NCBI GenBank assembly: GCA_002099365.1
Contig: MSED01000008.1
Coordinates: 992,001-1,056,000 of the forward strand
DNA: 64,000 nucleotides
Direction of reading: 5' to 3'
Source: Phialophora verrucosa
Lineage: Eukaryota; Ascomycota; Eurotiomycetes; Chaetothyriales; Herpotrichiellaceae
The notes under the pieces were generated by a model. It ran no database searches. It saw only the letters and a program-made list of their open reading frames with translations, and was not told the DNA's origin. Shown here piece after piece: positions 22,414 to 33,266 of this stretch (position 1 is the stretch's first letter; each line of letters begins with the position of its first letter). The position numbers and the translations under genes are program-made.

Positions 22414-23182
22414 ACGACGTTGCTGCCTTTGGACTCGGTGTGGAAAGGAGATTCTGTGGAACCCACTATGATTGGAATTTCGTTCTCGGCTCTGAGCATG
22501 TTGATGAACTGCAGCAAGCTCTTGCACACTTTAAACTCCATTAACCTCGTACTAATGGCAGTCGTGCCGATGTGCCGCCAGTCTTGAACATGCCTCTTGG
22601 CCACGTTGATCAGGCGAGTCTGCAACGAGTTGGCGGCCGACAGCCCTAACCTCGCCGAAACATTGTCAGAGGACTGGATCACTGACAATTTTGGCAAGGC
22701 CGAAAAGCCGTATACCGCGAGGCCGCGGCTCTCTTATCAGCCTGGCACATCCCAGACACCCCAGCGCTTGATTCTACGATATGCCTGAAGTGGCTTCAGC
22801 GGATTTGGAGCTCTGCCTCGCTAAGCCAGAATCCCACTCATCACCGAAGTACAGGCCGAGGCACTGGACGCCGTGCACTTCCTCGGCGACCGCTTCAGCA
22901 TCGAATTGGACTTTCAACAAGCTGACATCCAATGCCTTCCAAGCTCGTGATGGCCCCAAGGACACTACAGAGCAGCAGTAAGCGTACGAGCTGAGCTGAC
23001 GCAATTCTCAATAATCTGCTCATGAATTTCGCAGGAGACGCCTCGTGCGCCTCTGGCTCCGCGACCCAGAGTGTGCCTGGCAGCCACCGAATGCTTTCGA
23101 AACCCTAGTGGGAACAACGGGACGAGGGAGTGACCCCAGAGAGGCAGGTCTTCCAATTGGGACCATACGTGCGAAGTACTAG
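22414..23182 (+). pseudogene. TauD/TfdA-like dioxygenase remnant
   Basis: Pieces of a fungal Fe(II)/2-oxoglutarate dioxygenase of the taurine-dioxygenase type in the correct order but in different frames. An N-terminal piece (FVLGSEHVDELQQALAHFK, about 22460-22540) is followed almost at once by a C-terminal-half piece (VCNELAADSPNLAETLSEDW, about 22615-22675). The middle of the protein, including the HxD iron ligands, is therefore gone. Further on are ITEVQAEALDAVHFLGDRFS (about 22840-22900), then a short deletion and frame change before NAFQARDGPKDTTEQQ. A still recognisable intron (GTAAGC...TTCGCAG, about 22979-23034) precedes RRLVRLWLRDPECAWQPP and a stop. At least one large deletion, one small deletion and in-frame stops make it non-functional. 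Family recognition rests on remembered motif patterns, not on a search. Confidence 0.7.
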
Positions 23183-23772
23183 TAATGGTTCATTCAAAGC
23201 AAATCAATAGGCTTTCGCTAACCAGATTGGCGATGAACTCTGCGAGCGCCACGCTATTGTCTTCGCATGACTTGGCATTGCAATTCAGAATTCTGTTCTT
23301 TCCGAAATCTAAGCTCGATCAGATTCACAATCTTCGATGCATCTTCCTCGTCATAATGGCCTTGAGGACCGGGTATCCAGGGTTGCGGCCATTGCGCGGG
23401 TTGTACACGTACTTCGATTGATTCAGCGAATATTGCACCATATGCTACTCTGATGGCGCAGCCCTGCCACATGTCGATGAATTCCAGGATCGACGCCTGC
23501 TAAGCTTGTTCAGGGCTGGCCGACACACTACACCATGCTCGAGCCCTGTTCAAAGCACGAAAATTATGCATGGATACGACCGTCGAGGGCACGGTGTTAC
23601 CATCGTTTGTTCTCAGCATCCCGCCACACAAGCACGCAAGCAAGCAGACCCCCTGGTCCACGTAGGCGAGCTGTCCATTTAAAGTCTCTTGCGACTACCT
23701 GATGCTTCCAGGAGGTACAGTCTCTGCCATTGAGCTATTCAAAGCACCCAAAACATCATCGTCAGCGGGACT
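23183..23772. other. Intergenic, permease promoter region
   Basis: No recognised gene. A minus-strand open frame at 23254-23472 has coding-like composition but matches nothing known to me. The right end is the permease promoter. Confidence 0.4.
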
Positions 23773-25796
23773 ATGGCCTCTCTATATTGGAGAAAACACG
23801 AGGGGGCGCCGACTGCACGAGAGAACGATCAAGACCATGGATCAACAGCTTTTCTCAAGGAGGGAAACCTCCAGTACGCAGTTGAAAAGGGCGAGAACAG
23901 CAACGAGCCTACCTACCAGGAGGTCTCTGGTGCACCTGTTGAAACCCGGTCGCCGATGGGGTATGTCGTTCTTCCAATACCTAGCTGTTAGCCAGAGTAA
24001 GACAGATGTTGACATCGCTGCAGATATCATGTCGGCTCTATCACCATCATGTTCCTCAACCTGTCGAAAATGGTTGGCACCGGTGTCTACTCTACCCCAG
24101 CCTCTGTCTTGAAGGGTACAGGAAGTGTCGGGCTCGCTCTCATCTACTGGTTCATCGGCTTTATCGTTGCTGCCGCCTCGTTGTCGGTCTATCTGGAATT
24201 CGCCAGCTATTTCCCCAACCGCTCTGGCAGTGAGGTGGTCTACCTTGAACAGGCGTTCCCACGTCCTCGGTGCGTTGTCAACTTGACCCTGAGGGGTGGA
24301 CCCTGAGCAAGAAAGGTGCTAATGCAAGCCTCCCAGTTACCTTTTCCCGGTCACGTTCGCCATCCAGTCAGTCTTGCTCTCCTTCAGCGCCTCGAATGCG
24401 ATCGTCCTTGCACAGTACCTGTACCGTATGAGCGGGTCGACCCCGACTGCTTGGCAGCTCAAGGGCGTGGCTGTAGCTGGATACACGCTGGCCTTTCTTT
24501 TTGTCGCCTTCTCGACTCGGTGGTCCTACCGTCTGTCAAACGCTATCGGTGCCGTCAAGCTGCTCACGCTCATCTTTGTGAGCATTACTGGACTGGTGGT
24601 CCTGGGCGGAAACGTCGACCGGGTCCCCGATCCGCGTGCCAACTTCCGCAACGCATTCTCGGGCTTCGAAGGAACACAGGCTTCTGCATACGGCGTGACC
24701 AATGCCCTGGTCAAGATCATCTTTTCGTACGCTGGCTATGAGAATGCATTCAACGTTGTGAACGAAGTCAAGAACCCTGTGCGCTCCATCCGCAATTCGG
24801 GTGGCTTATCACTTCTGGTTGTCGCGATCCTATACATGCTCGCCAACATTGCCTACTTCTCTGCGGTGCCAAAAGAAGAGTTGGTCAAGTCATCCCAGGT
24901 AGCAGCCAGTCTGTTTTTCCAGAAGGTCTTCGGTTCGGCCGGGGCTGCAAGGGGCCTTAATTTCCTAATCGCCTTGAGCGCGTTCGGCAACTTGGTTGCT
25001 GTGCTGTTGGGGCAATCGAGACTGATCAGGGAGTGCGGCCGGTGGGTGACCCTCTTCTCCCCTCGTTTACGCAGTGTTTATCTGATTGTTTCTATAGGCA
25101 AGGCACGCTCCCGTTCCCGAACTTCTGGGTCAGCACCAGGCCTTTCGGGACACCGCTGGGGCCTTACTTTGTCAAATGGGCATTGACCATGCTCATGATT
25201 CTTGCACCACCTGCGGGTGACGCTTTCGTGAGTATGCCGCCGTGCAATAAAAGCGCCTGATGACTGACTGTTCTCAGAACTTCGTCGTTGATCTTGCGAA
25301 CTACCCAGCATCATTTTTTTCTTTCCTGATGGCTGTCGGGCTCTACTTTGTCCGCTATCAGCGCAAGAAGCTCAACCTGCCTCCTCCGTCCAAGGCCTAC
25401 AGCTTCCAGACGTGGCACGTTGCCGTGATCTTAACCATTCTGGTCAATCTCTACCTGCTGATCATGCCATGGTATCCACCCACAGGGGGCGCCACCGGCG
25501 GCGATGTCAGCTTCTGGTACGCAACTTACGTGGTCACTGGCCTGGGCATCCTCCTAGCATGCGGTGCCTATTACGTCCTGTGGATCCATGCACTGCCAAG
25601 ATGGAGAGGTTACAGGATCCGTCACGAGAAGCAAGTCCTCGAGGGCGGCGAAGTCACACATAAACTTGTCAAGGTCCCACTGCAGCAGCTGGAGGCTTGG
25701 GATAGAGAGCATGACGCGCAGGGTCAGAAGTTCGGCGCGAGTGATGATGGGATTCTGGACACCCAGCACGTCTTCCCACGGCAGGAAAAGCTGTGA
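23773..25796 (+). CDS. APC-superfamily amino acid permease, Mup1/LAT-like
   Basis: Plasma-membrane amino acid transporter. Five exons: 23773-23960, 24024-24269, 24337-25041, 25098-25227 and 25278-25796, 595 residues, about twelve hydrophobic segments. After a hydrophilic 70-residue N-terminus comes the first helix with the substrate-binding glycine signature MVGTGVYSTPASVLKGTGSV, typical of L-type and methionine permeases. Other family marks are FSYAGYENAFNVVNEVKNPVRSIR and the segment RECGRQGTLPFPNFW, which is split by an intron and corresponds to the conserved loop before helix 9-10. Closest by character to the high-affinity methionine permease group (Mup1), but substrate is not proven. It lies between a decayed TauD-like gene and a flavin monooxygenase, all plus strand. 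Confidence 0.9.
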
Positions 25797-26319
25797 GCTG
25801 GGCTTTCGCGTCCACCCCTCCGGGCATGCCGGATTGAGAAGTCGTACGATTTGGGACGGTGCTTTCGTGTCTGAGGGGGATCGCTCCCTCCTGCTACGCC
25901 GCCAAGCTGTTCCGGTTCATTCCCCCATGGCACGGAATGCTCGGTATCTTGGCACGTAGCGATGTGGTCTTGATAAAGTTCGGGGACTCCCCTAGCAGTA
26001 CATAACGCCAGAAGTATAATCAATCATGGAGAAGCAGTTCACAAACGGTTCGCAGAAGCTCTAGGTCTGGTCTGTGGATAGACGAATGCTTCGCTTGGTT
26101 GGTGCTCACCGCAGCTCGAGCACGCCATCCTGTGCGGAATGGCGAGTGACCAATGGTACCACCCAGGTGCTACAATCCATCCCTCCAGTTACTCAGCCAG
26201 CGAGCGGTAAGCCCTTGGGTATGTGTCTTACAGTGTTATCGATATCTCGTTTCAATGATACTTCAGTGACATTGTCACTTGGCATACTCCGTAGAGGATA
26301 AGTCACCACTCGGGAAATC
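25797..26319. other. Intergenic between permease and monooxygenase
   Basis: Holds the permease 3' UTR and the monooxygenase promoter. No other gene or RNA recognised. Confidence 0.45.
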
Positions 26320-28039
26320 ATGAAGAGGGGCGCCATCAAATCTGTGGCAGTAATCGGAGCAGGCGCATCAGGTAGGCGAGAACGGACGTCCATACCATCT
26401 GAACGGTGCTTATTCAGGGAAAAAGGCGCTGCCGCCGCGGCTGCTCTCGCCGCAGAAGAATACTTCGAGCGCATACGGGTTTTCGAGCGGCGGGAAACGC
26501 CTGGCGGGACGTGGTAGGGCATGGCCCCAACATCACTGCTCTCCATCAAACCTTGGCGTATAACAGATCAAACCCTAGGATATACGATCCGGATCCCAGC
26601 CCTGCACTGGCCATTGTCCCAGGCGCGAATCCGCCGGAAACGGATCCCCCACTGAACCCACCAAATGGGCCCTTCCCCAGGACGACTGTTCCCAGCACCC
26701 AAGAAAGATTTGATCGGACACCGATATACGATAACTTGACGTAAGTGTGGCTGAGCCTGGCCCCCTTCTTCTCAGACCTTTGATCTCAGCAGCGACTGTC
26801 TGTAGGACCAATGTTCCTGATATCGCCATGTGTTTCTCCGATTCTCGATTCCCGTACGGCCCTTTCCCGCCTCACTGGGTTCCGAGGCACTACATTGAGA
26901 ATTACTTCTCGTTGCACCGGACGGACTCACTGCTTGTTCTCAATACAACGGTGGAAGATCTTTCCAGGATCCCTGGGACACAGCGGTGGAAGCTCATACT
27001 TCGGCGGAGAGACTCCGTGAGACATGTCGACGTGTGGTGGGAGGAGGAGTTCGACGCTGTGATTCTGGCAAATGGTCACTACTCTGTGCCTTTTGTACGT
27101 CTGCGGGCCCCGGCCCCCTGCAAACCTCAAACCATTGAGTCTCGCTGACGGTGGGTCTACATCCAGGTCCCCCAAGTTGAAGGCCTTGCGGAGTATATCC
27201 GCCTGTTTCCAAGCCGGATAACTCACTCTAAGTCTTTCCGCAACGCAGTGCCCTATCATGACAAGAAGGTGCTAGTCATTGGCAACTCGGCCTCCGGTCA
27301 CGACGTCACCGCCGCCCTAGTCGGCTCGGTAAGGGGGCCTGTATATCAGTCCCGCAGATCGCGGAATCGCTGGGAGGACGACAAGCCCGCCCCGGGGATT
27401 GAATGGAAACCCATCGTCAAAAGGTATCTTCTCACAGGCGACATTGTGTTCGACGACGGCTCGACCCTTTCCGACGTCGACACCGTCATTTACTGCACGG
27501 GGTACAAAGCCTCGTTCCCGTTCTGGAATGGGCACGCGAACGGCAGTCCTATCTGGAGGTATGAGCAGAACCGCCTCGTCGGAAGCTACTGGCACACATT
27601 CTTCAAGGATTTCCCCACGCTAGGTGCAGTGGGCGTTCCCCGCGTCCTCACTTTCCGCTCGTTCGAGTATCAGGCCATTGCGCTGGCGAGGGTCTTTGCA
27701 GGGAGGAATGCACGGTCGCTACCGCCGAGGGAAGAGCAGGAACGATGGGAGCGCGAGAGATGGAGACTTGTGAGTAGCGAGCATCGGAAGTTTCACGACA
27801 TTCTCTGGGATAATGGGGAGACTATGGACTGGCTGAGGGGGTTGTATGATTTGGCTGGGTTGCCGACGTTGGAGGGGCGCGGCCGGTATCCGCCTGTGTT
27901 GGGCGACGAGACGAGATGGGCGATCGATCACTTGAGAAAATATCCTGAGCCTGGGAAGGAGAGCCGTGAGGAAGAAGGCGTGGAGGGTTGGACGGTCGTG
28001 GAGCCTCGAGCGGCGAGGGACAGTCTGCATTTTATCTAA
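26320..28039 (+). CDS. Flavin-containing monooxygenase (FMO type)
   Basis: FAD/NADPH monooxygenase that oxygenates soft nucleophiles such as S or N. FAD motif GAGASG follows the start, with RIRVFERRETPGGTW next. The NADPH motif is VIGNSASGHD and the C-terminal family mark is YCTGYKASFPFW. Clear exons after the first part: ...26513, 26579-26740, 26806-27094 and 27167-28039, phases agreeing. The acceptor at 26578 (CCCTAG) restores GTW-IYDPDPS, expected in the family. The start is ambiguous: a 46-nt segment 26372-26417 right after GAGASG has good intron ends, but removing it breaks the frame by one base, while leaving it in gives an in-frame insertion of about 18 residues. Length is about 505 residues unspliced there. 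Either a lesion in a five-A run or an atypical insertion. Confidence 0.85.
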
Positions 28040-28319
28040 TCGCTGATTTTAGCGCCCAATCTTGCTCTAGCTAGTGGTGCTAGTGCGGGCTATGAAATCA
28101 AATAGAGCCAATAGAGGGGTTTCGTTTTTCCGTTCCGTCTCAGGCATACCATCGGGCTTCGACTCAAACTTTCGCAGCCATGTTTCATGCTCTGCTTCCT
28201 AATTACCTACTGCTTGTTAAGACAATGCCCCAAGCCGTCATGTTACAACCAGCGATCAATCTCTTCCCGGTTGCAAACGCCACAATGGAGTCCTTCCACG
28301 ACGCAGCTGCAAGAACCTC

Positions 28320-29780
28320 TCAACTCGGAGTACAATTCTCGCCATGGACACCTCCTCCCTCGACGTACTCGCAGGTCGTCAACCCAAGAGCTGAAGCATT
28401 CGTCATTGGCGCGACCATGAAATTCTGGTAGTCGATATTGTAACACGGGTGTCTGTCCGAGCACGAGATGTCATTGACGCGCGGAGTCTTCGCGCCTGTT
28501 ATGTTAGTGGATCCTGTGAAATTCACGAACGCCACATTCGACACCTCGACGCATGTCAGTGTCTCGCACGGGACCTTTTAGGTGGGAATACGGGCGAACT
28601 TACAAGCATATTGGACGTCCCACCAAAGGTGCCGTTCTTGGGGTTGCCACTGCTCTGTGTAATGGCCGTCGCCAGATCCGCTCCTTGGATGTTGAAATTG
28701 CTGAACAGAATGTTTCTCACATTGCCCCATCCGCCGCCGTTCGGGAGGCCTGCGCTCTCGTAGCTGGACTGGGGTGCCTGTTCTCCAATCCAGGTTTTGA
28801 TATATGCACCGTTCTCCATGTCTTCATTGTATCGGATGATCGTGACGTTGTCTACGATCACGTTCTCCACTGACGAGTCTTCTAGGTACTGTCCGAGACT
28901 GCCAATGGCGATCCCGTTGCCGCCTCGACAGGTCACATTGTAGACGCTGACATCATAGCTCCGCGGCTTGATCGCAATACAATCCTGTCGATGTCAGAAT
29001 CGGTGTCCATTGCTCTCAGAGACAACACTTACGTCTCCGCCTTGGTATACAAAGTTCGACAAATACACGTTCTTCACGTCCATGGTGTCTAAAATGACTG
29101 TCAGAAATACCAACCAAATCAATCGTCGCTCTTGACGTACCAAACCCATCTGTGTTCTGCACCCAGTTGGATCCCCAAGGTGCTTTGGTCGCAGTGGCAT
29201 TGCAATATAGTTGATCGACCCAAATGTTTGTGCCGTTCATGATGTTGAACGACCACAGCTGGGGCTGCTCAATCGAGAATCGGCTGACAGTTACTTCCGA
29301 CACGTTCCACAGCACGAAGGGTATGGGTCGGCCGGGCAGCGTATGCCCGGCTTCGGCAGTATACCAGACGTCGCCGTTTCCATGGATGCCGCCTGTCCCA
29401 AAGCCGTCAATGTGGATGCCCTCCCCTGTCAGGATGAAGCCGGCCTGGTGATTCTGAAAGGCGATCGGGTACGAGTTGTTTCGCCAATAGTCAAGATCAT
29501 CAGAGAATTGCCACACGCCGCGCCATTCGATTGTGACGTTATTGACAATGGGATTGAGCTTGGTGGCTATCCAGTACGTTTGATTCTCTGGGAACACGAT
29601 CGTTCCCCCATTCCCGCAATCTTTGAAGGCTTGTAGGATTTGAGGCACGTCATCTTGCTGCTGACCCTTGGCAGTGACAGTACAGACCCTTTGGCCTGGG
29701 CCATCTGGAACTCGAGGCACCAGCCCGAGAGCCGCCACGGGGAGGAAACAAGCAACGAGTCGGAATAGATTGGACCGCAT
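28320..29780 (-). CDS. Secreted GH28 pectinase-type hydrolase
   Basis: Right-handed beta-helix glycoside hydrolase of family 28. Start chosen at the second Met so that MRSNLFRLVACFLPVAALG forms a signal peptide; an ATG five codons upstream is an alternative. Four exons: 29141-29780, 29033-29088, 28604-28984 and 28320-28544, about 433 residues. Catalytic acids are present: Asp in NTDGFDT (completed across intron 1) and the Asp pair in GGDDCIAIKP (completed across intron 2). The usual GHG histidine motif reads CRGGNGIAIGSLGQY, with Asn for His, and RIK reads YIKTW. These differences resemble exo-acting or rhamnogalacturonan rhamnohydrolase-like members rather than endo-polygalacturonase. Several Asn-X-Ser/Thr sites fit secretion. 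It diverges from a GH78 rhamnosidase gene. Confidence 0.88.
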
Positions 29781-30274
29781 CGTGTGTATGGGCAACGTTC
29801 AGTTGTGGAGGTGAACATTCTCCGAGATGCATTCGTGATCCTACTCTTTATCTTCCATCCGGCCAATTCGGGTTGCAAAATCACAAAGCATCGGACAAGC
29901 TTGAAGCGAGCTTCTTTCAGGAGATGACGACCTTGAGGATTTTCATCAAGACTCCTCATTCATCGCAGAGGTATCCGACCCAACGGCTTGACAAAAGCTT
30001 GTTCTCCGCATGATTTTACCCCATGTTTCTGTGGCTAGATGGCAGATCATAACGCAATTCAGGTCAATCCCGGCGGGTGAAATGCAAGGTACCAAACAAG
30101 TTCGGGTGGAGATGAGCCGAGATGACGGACGAGAGATGGTGCGGAGGTGGCTCGCACCTTGATACTTGCACACTCGTATAAGAGGCTCTCAGACCGCATT
30201 GCATGAGTAGACGCCGTCGTTTGGGCTAGGACTCGGCAGTTGCTCAAAGATTGTGGGCACTCCCACGCCACAAC
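29781..30274. promoter_or_regulatory. Shared divergent promoter of the GH28 and GH78 genes
   Basis: A 0.5-kb region between two divergent secreted glycosidase genes. A TATA-like TATAAG lies at 30177-30182, about 93 bp before the GH78 ATG. Three matches to the carbon-catabolite repressor (CreA) consensus SYGGRG occur at 29805-29810, 30106-30111 and 30141-30146; the consensus is short, so chance matches are possible. Co-regulation is inferred from layout. Confidence 0.5.
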
Positions 30275-32317
30275 ATGCTGCCCATTCTGATTGCCTTACT
30301 CGGGGCGACGGTGGAAGTTGTTCAGAGTCAATGTTGGCGCGACTATCCCTGCAATGGACCCGTCAATGCTGCATTCTCAGGTCCGTGGGACCAAAATAAT
30401 TACGCTCCAGATTCACGGATTGTGTCGCCAGCATCCGCCCTCATATGGCCAAACCTGACCTCGGTGCCTTATGCAGTGGGACCTACAATCAGCGGCAATG
30501 GGTCATTGGTGACCTATGATTTTGGCAAGGAAGTCGGTGGCATCGTCCGCTTCTCATACACGTACAGCGGCAACGGAACGCTTGGGATCGCCTTCACCGA
30601 ATCCAAGAAGTTCGTCGGCTACACATCAGACTCGTCCAACGGTCTGTTTACTGGGTCGGATCTATGGCTCAACGTCACTTTGATGGGCCAGTCAGGTGAG
30701 TATGTCATGCCAGACGAGGTCTTGCGAGGTGGCTTCCGCTATATGACGCTATGGCTGTCGACCAACTCCAGCACCACGTCTTTCTCAGCGCAGAATATCA
30801 CCGTCGAGCTAGACTTCCAGCCTACCTGGTCCAACTTGCGAGCATATCAGGGGTACTTTCACTGCAGTGACGAGCTCCTTAACCGCATTTGGTATGCCGG
30901 CGCATATACCTTGCAAAGCAATTCCGTTCCTACCAACACTGGCCGACAGGTGCCCATGCTTGTTTGGAACTGGGCGAACAACGCCACGCTGGGGCCCGGC
31001 TACTCAATTATCGTGGACGGCGCGAAACGCGATCGGGCAGTCTGGCCCGGGGACATGGGCATTGCCGTGCCGTCGGCGTTTGTGTCCACGGGGGATCTTG
31101 AGTCGGTGCGGAACGCCCTGCAGGTCATGTACGACTATCAGAACACCACGACCGGGGCCTTCGACGAATCAGGTCCGCCCCTCAGCCAGAAGAACAGCGA
31201 CACATACCACATGTGGACCATGATCGGGTCGTATAACTACGTTTTGTACACAAACGACACGGCGTGGCTCACGCCCATATGGAGCAAATACAAGCACGCA
31301 ATGGAGTACGTGGTCGGCAAGATCGATGAGTCAGGCCTCATGAATGTCACGGGCACGAGAGACTGGGCCCGTTGGCAACAAGGCTTCCACAACACCGAGG
31401 CAAACATGATTTTGTTCCAGACGCTCACGACGGGCAGCAAGCTCGCCACCTGGCTCGGCGACCTCACGACCGCAACGAACTGGAGCACTACGGCGTCTGC
31501 TTTGGGAAATGCAATCAACGAGCTCACATACGACGCCTCGGCCAATGCCTACCGCGACAACGACACCACCACGAATCTCCATCCCCAGGATGCCAACAGT
31601 CTAGCGCTGCTGTTCTCGGTGGCCCCGCCGGCTCACGTGTCGGGGATTTCCAGCGCGTTGGTGGACAACTGGACACCCATCGGCCCCGTCACGCCCGAGC
31701 TCCCCGACAACATATCGCCGTTCATTTCGTCGTTCGAGCTGCTCGGCCGCCTAGCCGTGCGCGACACGGCGCGCGCGCTCCAGCTCCTCCGCACCCTGTG
31801 GGGGTGGATCGTCAACAATGCCGACTCCACCGAGTCGACGCTCCTGGAGGGATTTCTCGCCAACGGCAGCTTCGCGTACCGCTCCGACAGAGGCTACGCG
31901 TACGACGAAAGCTACGTGAGCCACGCCCACGGGTGGAGTTCCGGCCCGACGAGTGCGCTGACTCATTCGGTCCTGGGGCTCGACGTGCGGGGCCCGGCTG
32001 GCGGGCAGTGGACACTCGCGCCGCAGACGGGGGATCTAGGGTTTGCGGAGGGAGGATTCACGACCGTGCTGGGCAAGTTCAGCGCCAAGTGGCGTGTAAG
32101 TGGCGGGGGCCTGTTCTTGACGTGGGATACACCGGTCGGTACGGCGGGGAGGATCGTGCTGCCTGTGCCGGCGGACGGCTTCGAGATCACCGTGCAGCTG
32201 AATGGAGAGAACAAGACCGTAGAGGTGAGACCCGTAGCCGTGAGTGCGTTTGGCGAATATACAGGCGAGATTGACGTCCCTGGTGGCGAGGGGAGGATTT
32301 GGTATCCCCTCGAGTAG
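30275..32317 (+). CDS. Secreted GH78 alpha-L-rhamnosidase
   Basis: Removes terminal alpha-L-rhamnose, e.g. from rhamnogalacturonan side chains or flavonoid glycosides. One uninterrupted exon, 680 residues from the Met that begins the signal peptide MLPILIALLGATVEVVQS; an in-frame ATG eight codons upstream is less likely. The family signature DGAKRDRAVWPGDMGIA carries the conserved acidic residues of the catalytic (alpha/alpha)6 barrel, preceded by the N-terminal beta domains and followed by a C-terminal beta domain (GGGLFLTWDTPVGTAGRIVL). Many Asn-X-Ser/Thr sequons agree with secretion. Codon use is strongly GC3-biased in the second half. Paired with the divergent GH28 gene. Confidence 0.9.
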   Translation: MLPILIALLGATVEVVQSQCWRDYPCNGPVNAAFSGPWDQNNYAPDSRIVSPASALIWPNLTSVPYAVGPTISGNGSLVTYDFGKEVGGIVRFSYTYSGNGTLGIAFTESKKFVGYTSDSSNGLFTGSDLWLNVTLMGQSGEYVMPDEVLRGGFRYMTLWLSTNSSTTSFSAQNITVELDFQPTWSNLRAYQGYFHCSDELLNRIWYAGAYTLQSNSVPTNTGRQVPMLVWNWANNATLGPGYSIIVDGAKRDRAVWPGDMGIAVPSAFVSTGDLESVRNALQVMYDYQNTTTGAFDESGPPLSQKNSDTYHMWTMIGSYNYVLYTNDTAWLTPIWSKYKHAMEYVVGKIDESGLMNVTGTRDWARWQQGFHNTEANMILFQTLTTGSKLATWLGDLTTATNWSTTASALGNAINELTYDASANAYRDNDTTTNLHPQDANSLALLFSVAPPAHVSGISSALVDNWTPIGPVTPELPDNISPFISSFELLGRLAVRDTARALQLLRTLWGWIVNNADSTESTLLEGFLANGSFAYRSDRGYAYDESYVSHAHGWSSGPTSALTHSVLGLDVRGPAGGQWTLAPQTGDLGFAEGGFTTVLGKFSAKWRVSGGGLFLTWDTPVGTAGRIVLPVPADGFEITVQLNGENKTVEVRPVAVSAFGEYTGEIDVPGGEGRIWYPLE

Positions 32318-32657
32318 CGTACAGGGTACGATTCTCGTTTACGGTTCACGGCTCTCGCCTGGTGATATGCGAAGAATGAATGGTGGGAGTAGCGATAATT
32401 GCAATACCGTGGTATGTGTACACTGTGACCGAACGTGCGGTGTGATGACTGAGAAAGAACCACAAGTGCCGCCCTCCCTGTGACGTTTGTTCATTTATGC
32501 CACTCCATTACTGAGCCAAGCACGCGATAGACGTCTGAATACATGTAACTTGTCAAGAGGCACGTCTACCATGGTCTAGGGACTTTATTACAATGCATTG
32601 TGCTTTCCCTCTTGGTGTATAGTCATAATCTTGCCGAACCCCGATCGGTATCCTATG
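32318..32657. other. Intergenic, 3' of the rhamnosidase up to the transposon
   Basis: No gene seen. GC content is normal, in contrast to the RIP-mutated element that follows. Confidence 0.45.
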
Positions 32658-32666
32658 CCAAAATGC
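32658..32666. repeat. Left 9-bp target-site duplication of the MULE
   Basis: CCAAAATGC directly abuts the left inverted repeat and is repeated exactly at 36180-36188 directly after the right inverted repeat. A 9-bp duplication is characteristic of Mutator-like elements. Confidence 0.9.
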
Positions 32667-32875
32667 GGCTGCCATTAGTCCGTATCATCGAGGCCATTAA
32701 TCCGCACACCGGATTATAGTTATTCCGTATAAAATCTTGTTAGTCCGTATAATTCCCCATTAGTCCGTATAAATAAACCCATATTTTATGCAACATCCAT
32801 TATTCCGTATAACAGACGACGCCACCACACCCACTAAAACAGCCTCATTAGTCCGTATAATCACGGCCGTCATTA
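32667..32875 (+). repeat. Left terminal inverted repeat and subterminal motif array
   Basis: The first 33 bases (to 32699) are the inverted repeat. Variants of the motif C-ATTAGTCCGTATAA follow at irregular short spacing, at least seven copies including the terminal one (ATTAGTCCGTAT, ATTAATCCG, TTATTCCGTATAA, TTAGTCCGTATAA, ATTAGTCCGTATAA, ATTATTCCGTATAA, ATTAGTCCGTATAA). The right end has the same array in opposite orientation. Probable transposase-binding sites. Confidence 0.85.
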
Positions 32876-33266
32876 TATAAGGCTAGTACTGCCTCTAGCT
32901 ACGGTAAGAGACGCGAGGAACGCGATGCCAACGCTATAAGGTAAGCTACTAAACCGTATGAGACTAAAGAGAATATATTACTCTTAACCTATTAAGACTG
33001 CTTAATATTATACTATATACTTAACTATAGTATACGCTACCTATAAAATATTATTTATTACGCGATTCGTGTTAGCTACCTTTAGGAGAAGCTATAGAAC
33101 ACTAGAGTTATATATTAAGTAGTTAAAGTATACGTATTCTAAATAACTTACTACATTACCTATACTACTAGTTAAAACACTACTAAAGTACTACTATAAT
33201 ATAATCTTAAATAATCCTCTTACCCTCTCTAAGGGTAGGAGTCGTCCTCCGACCCCCTCTAAAGCG

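Noticed and set aside
23254..23472. Minus-strand 72-codon frame as a gene or part of the dioxygenase
   Set aside because: Coding-like composition but wrong strand for the dioxygenase and no recognisable match; left unannotated.
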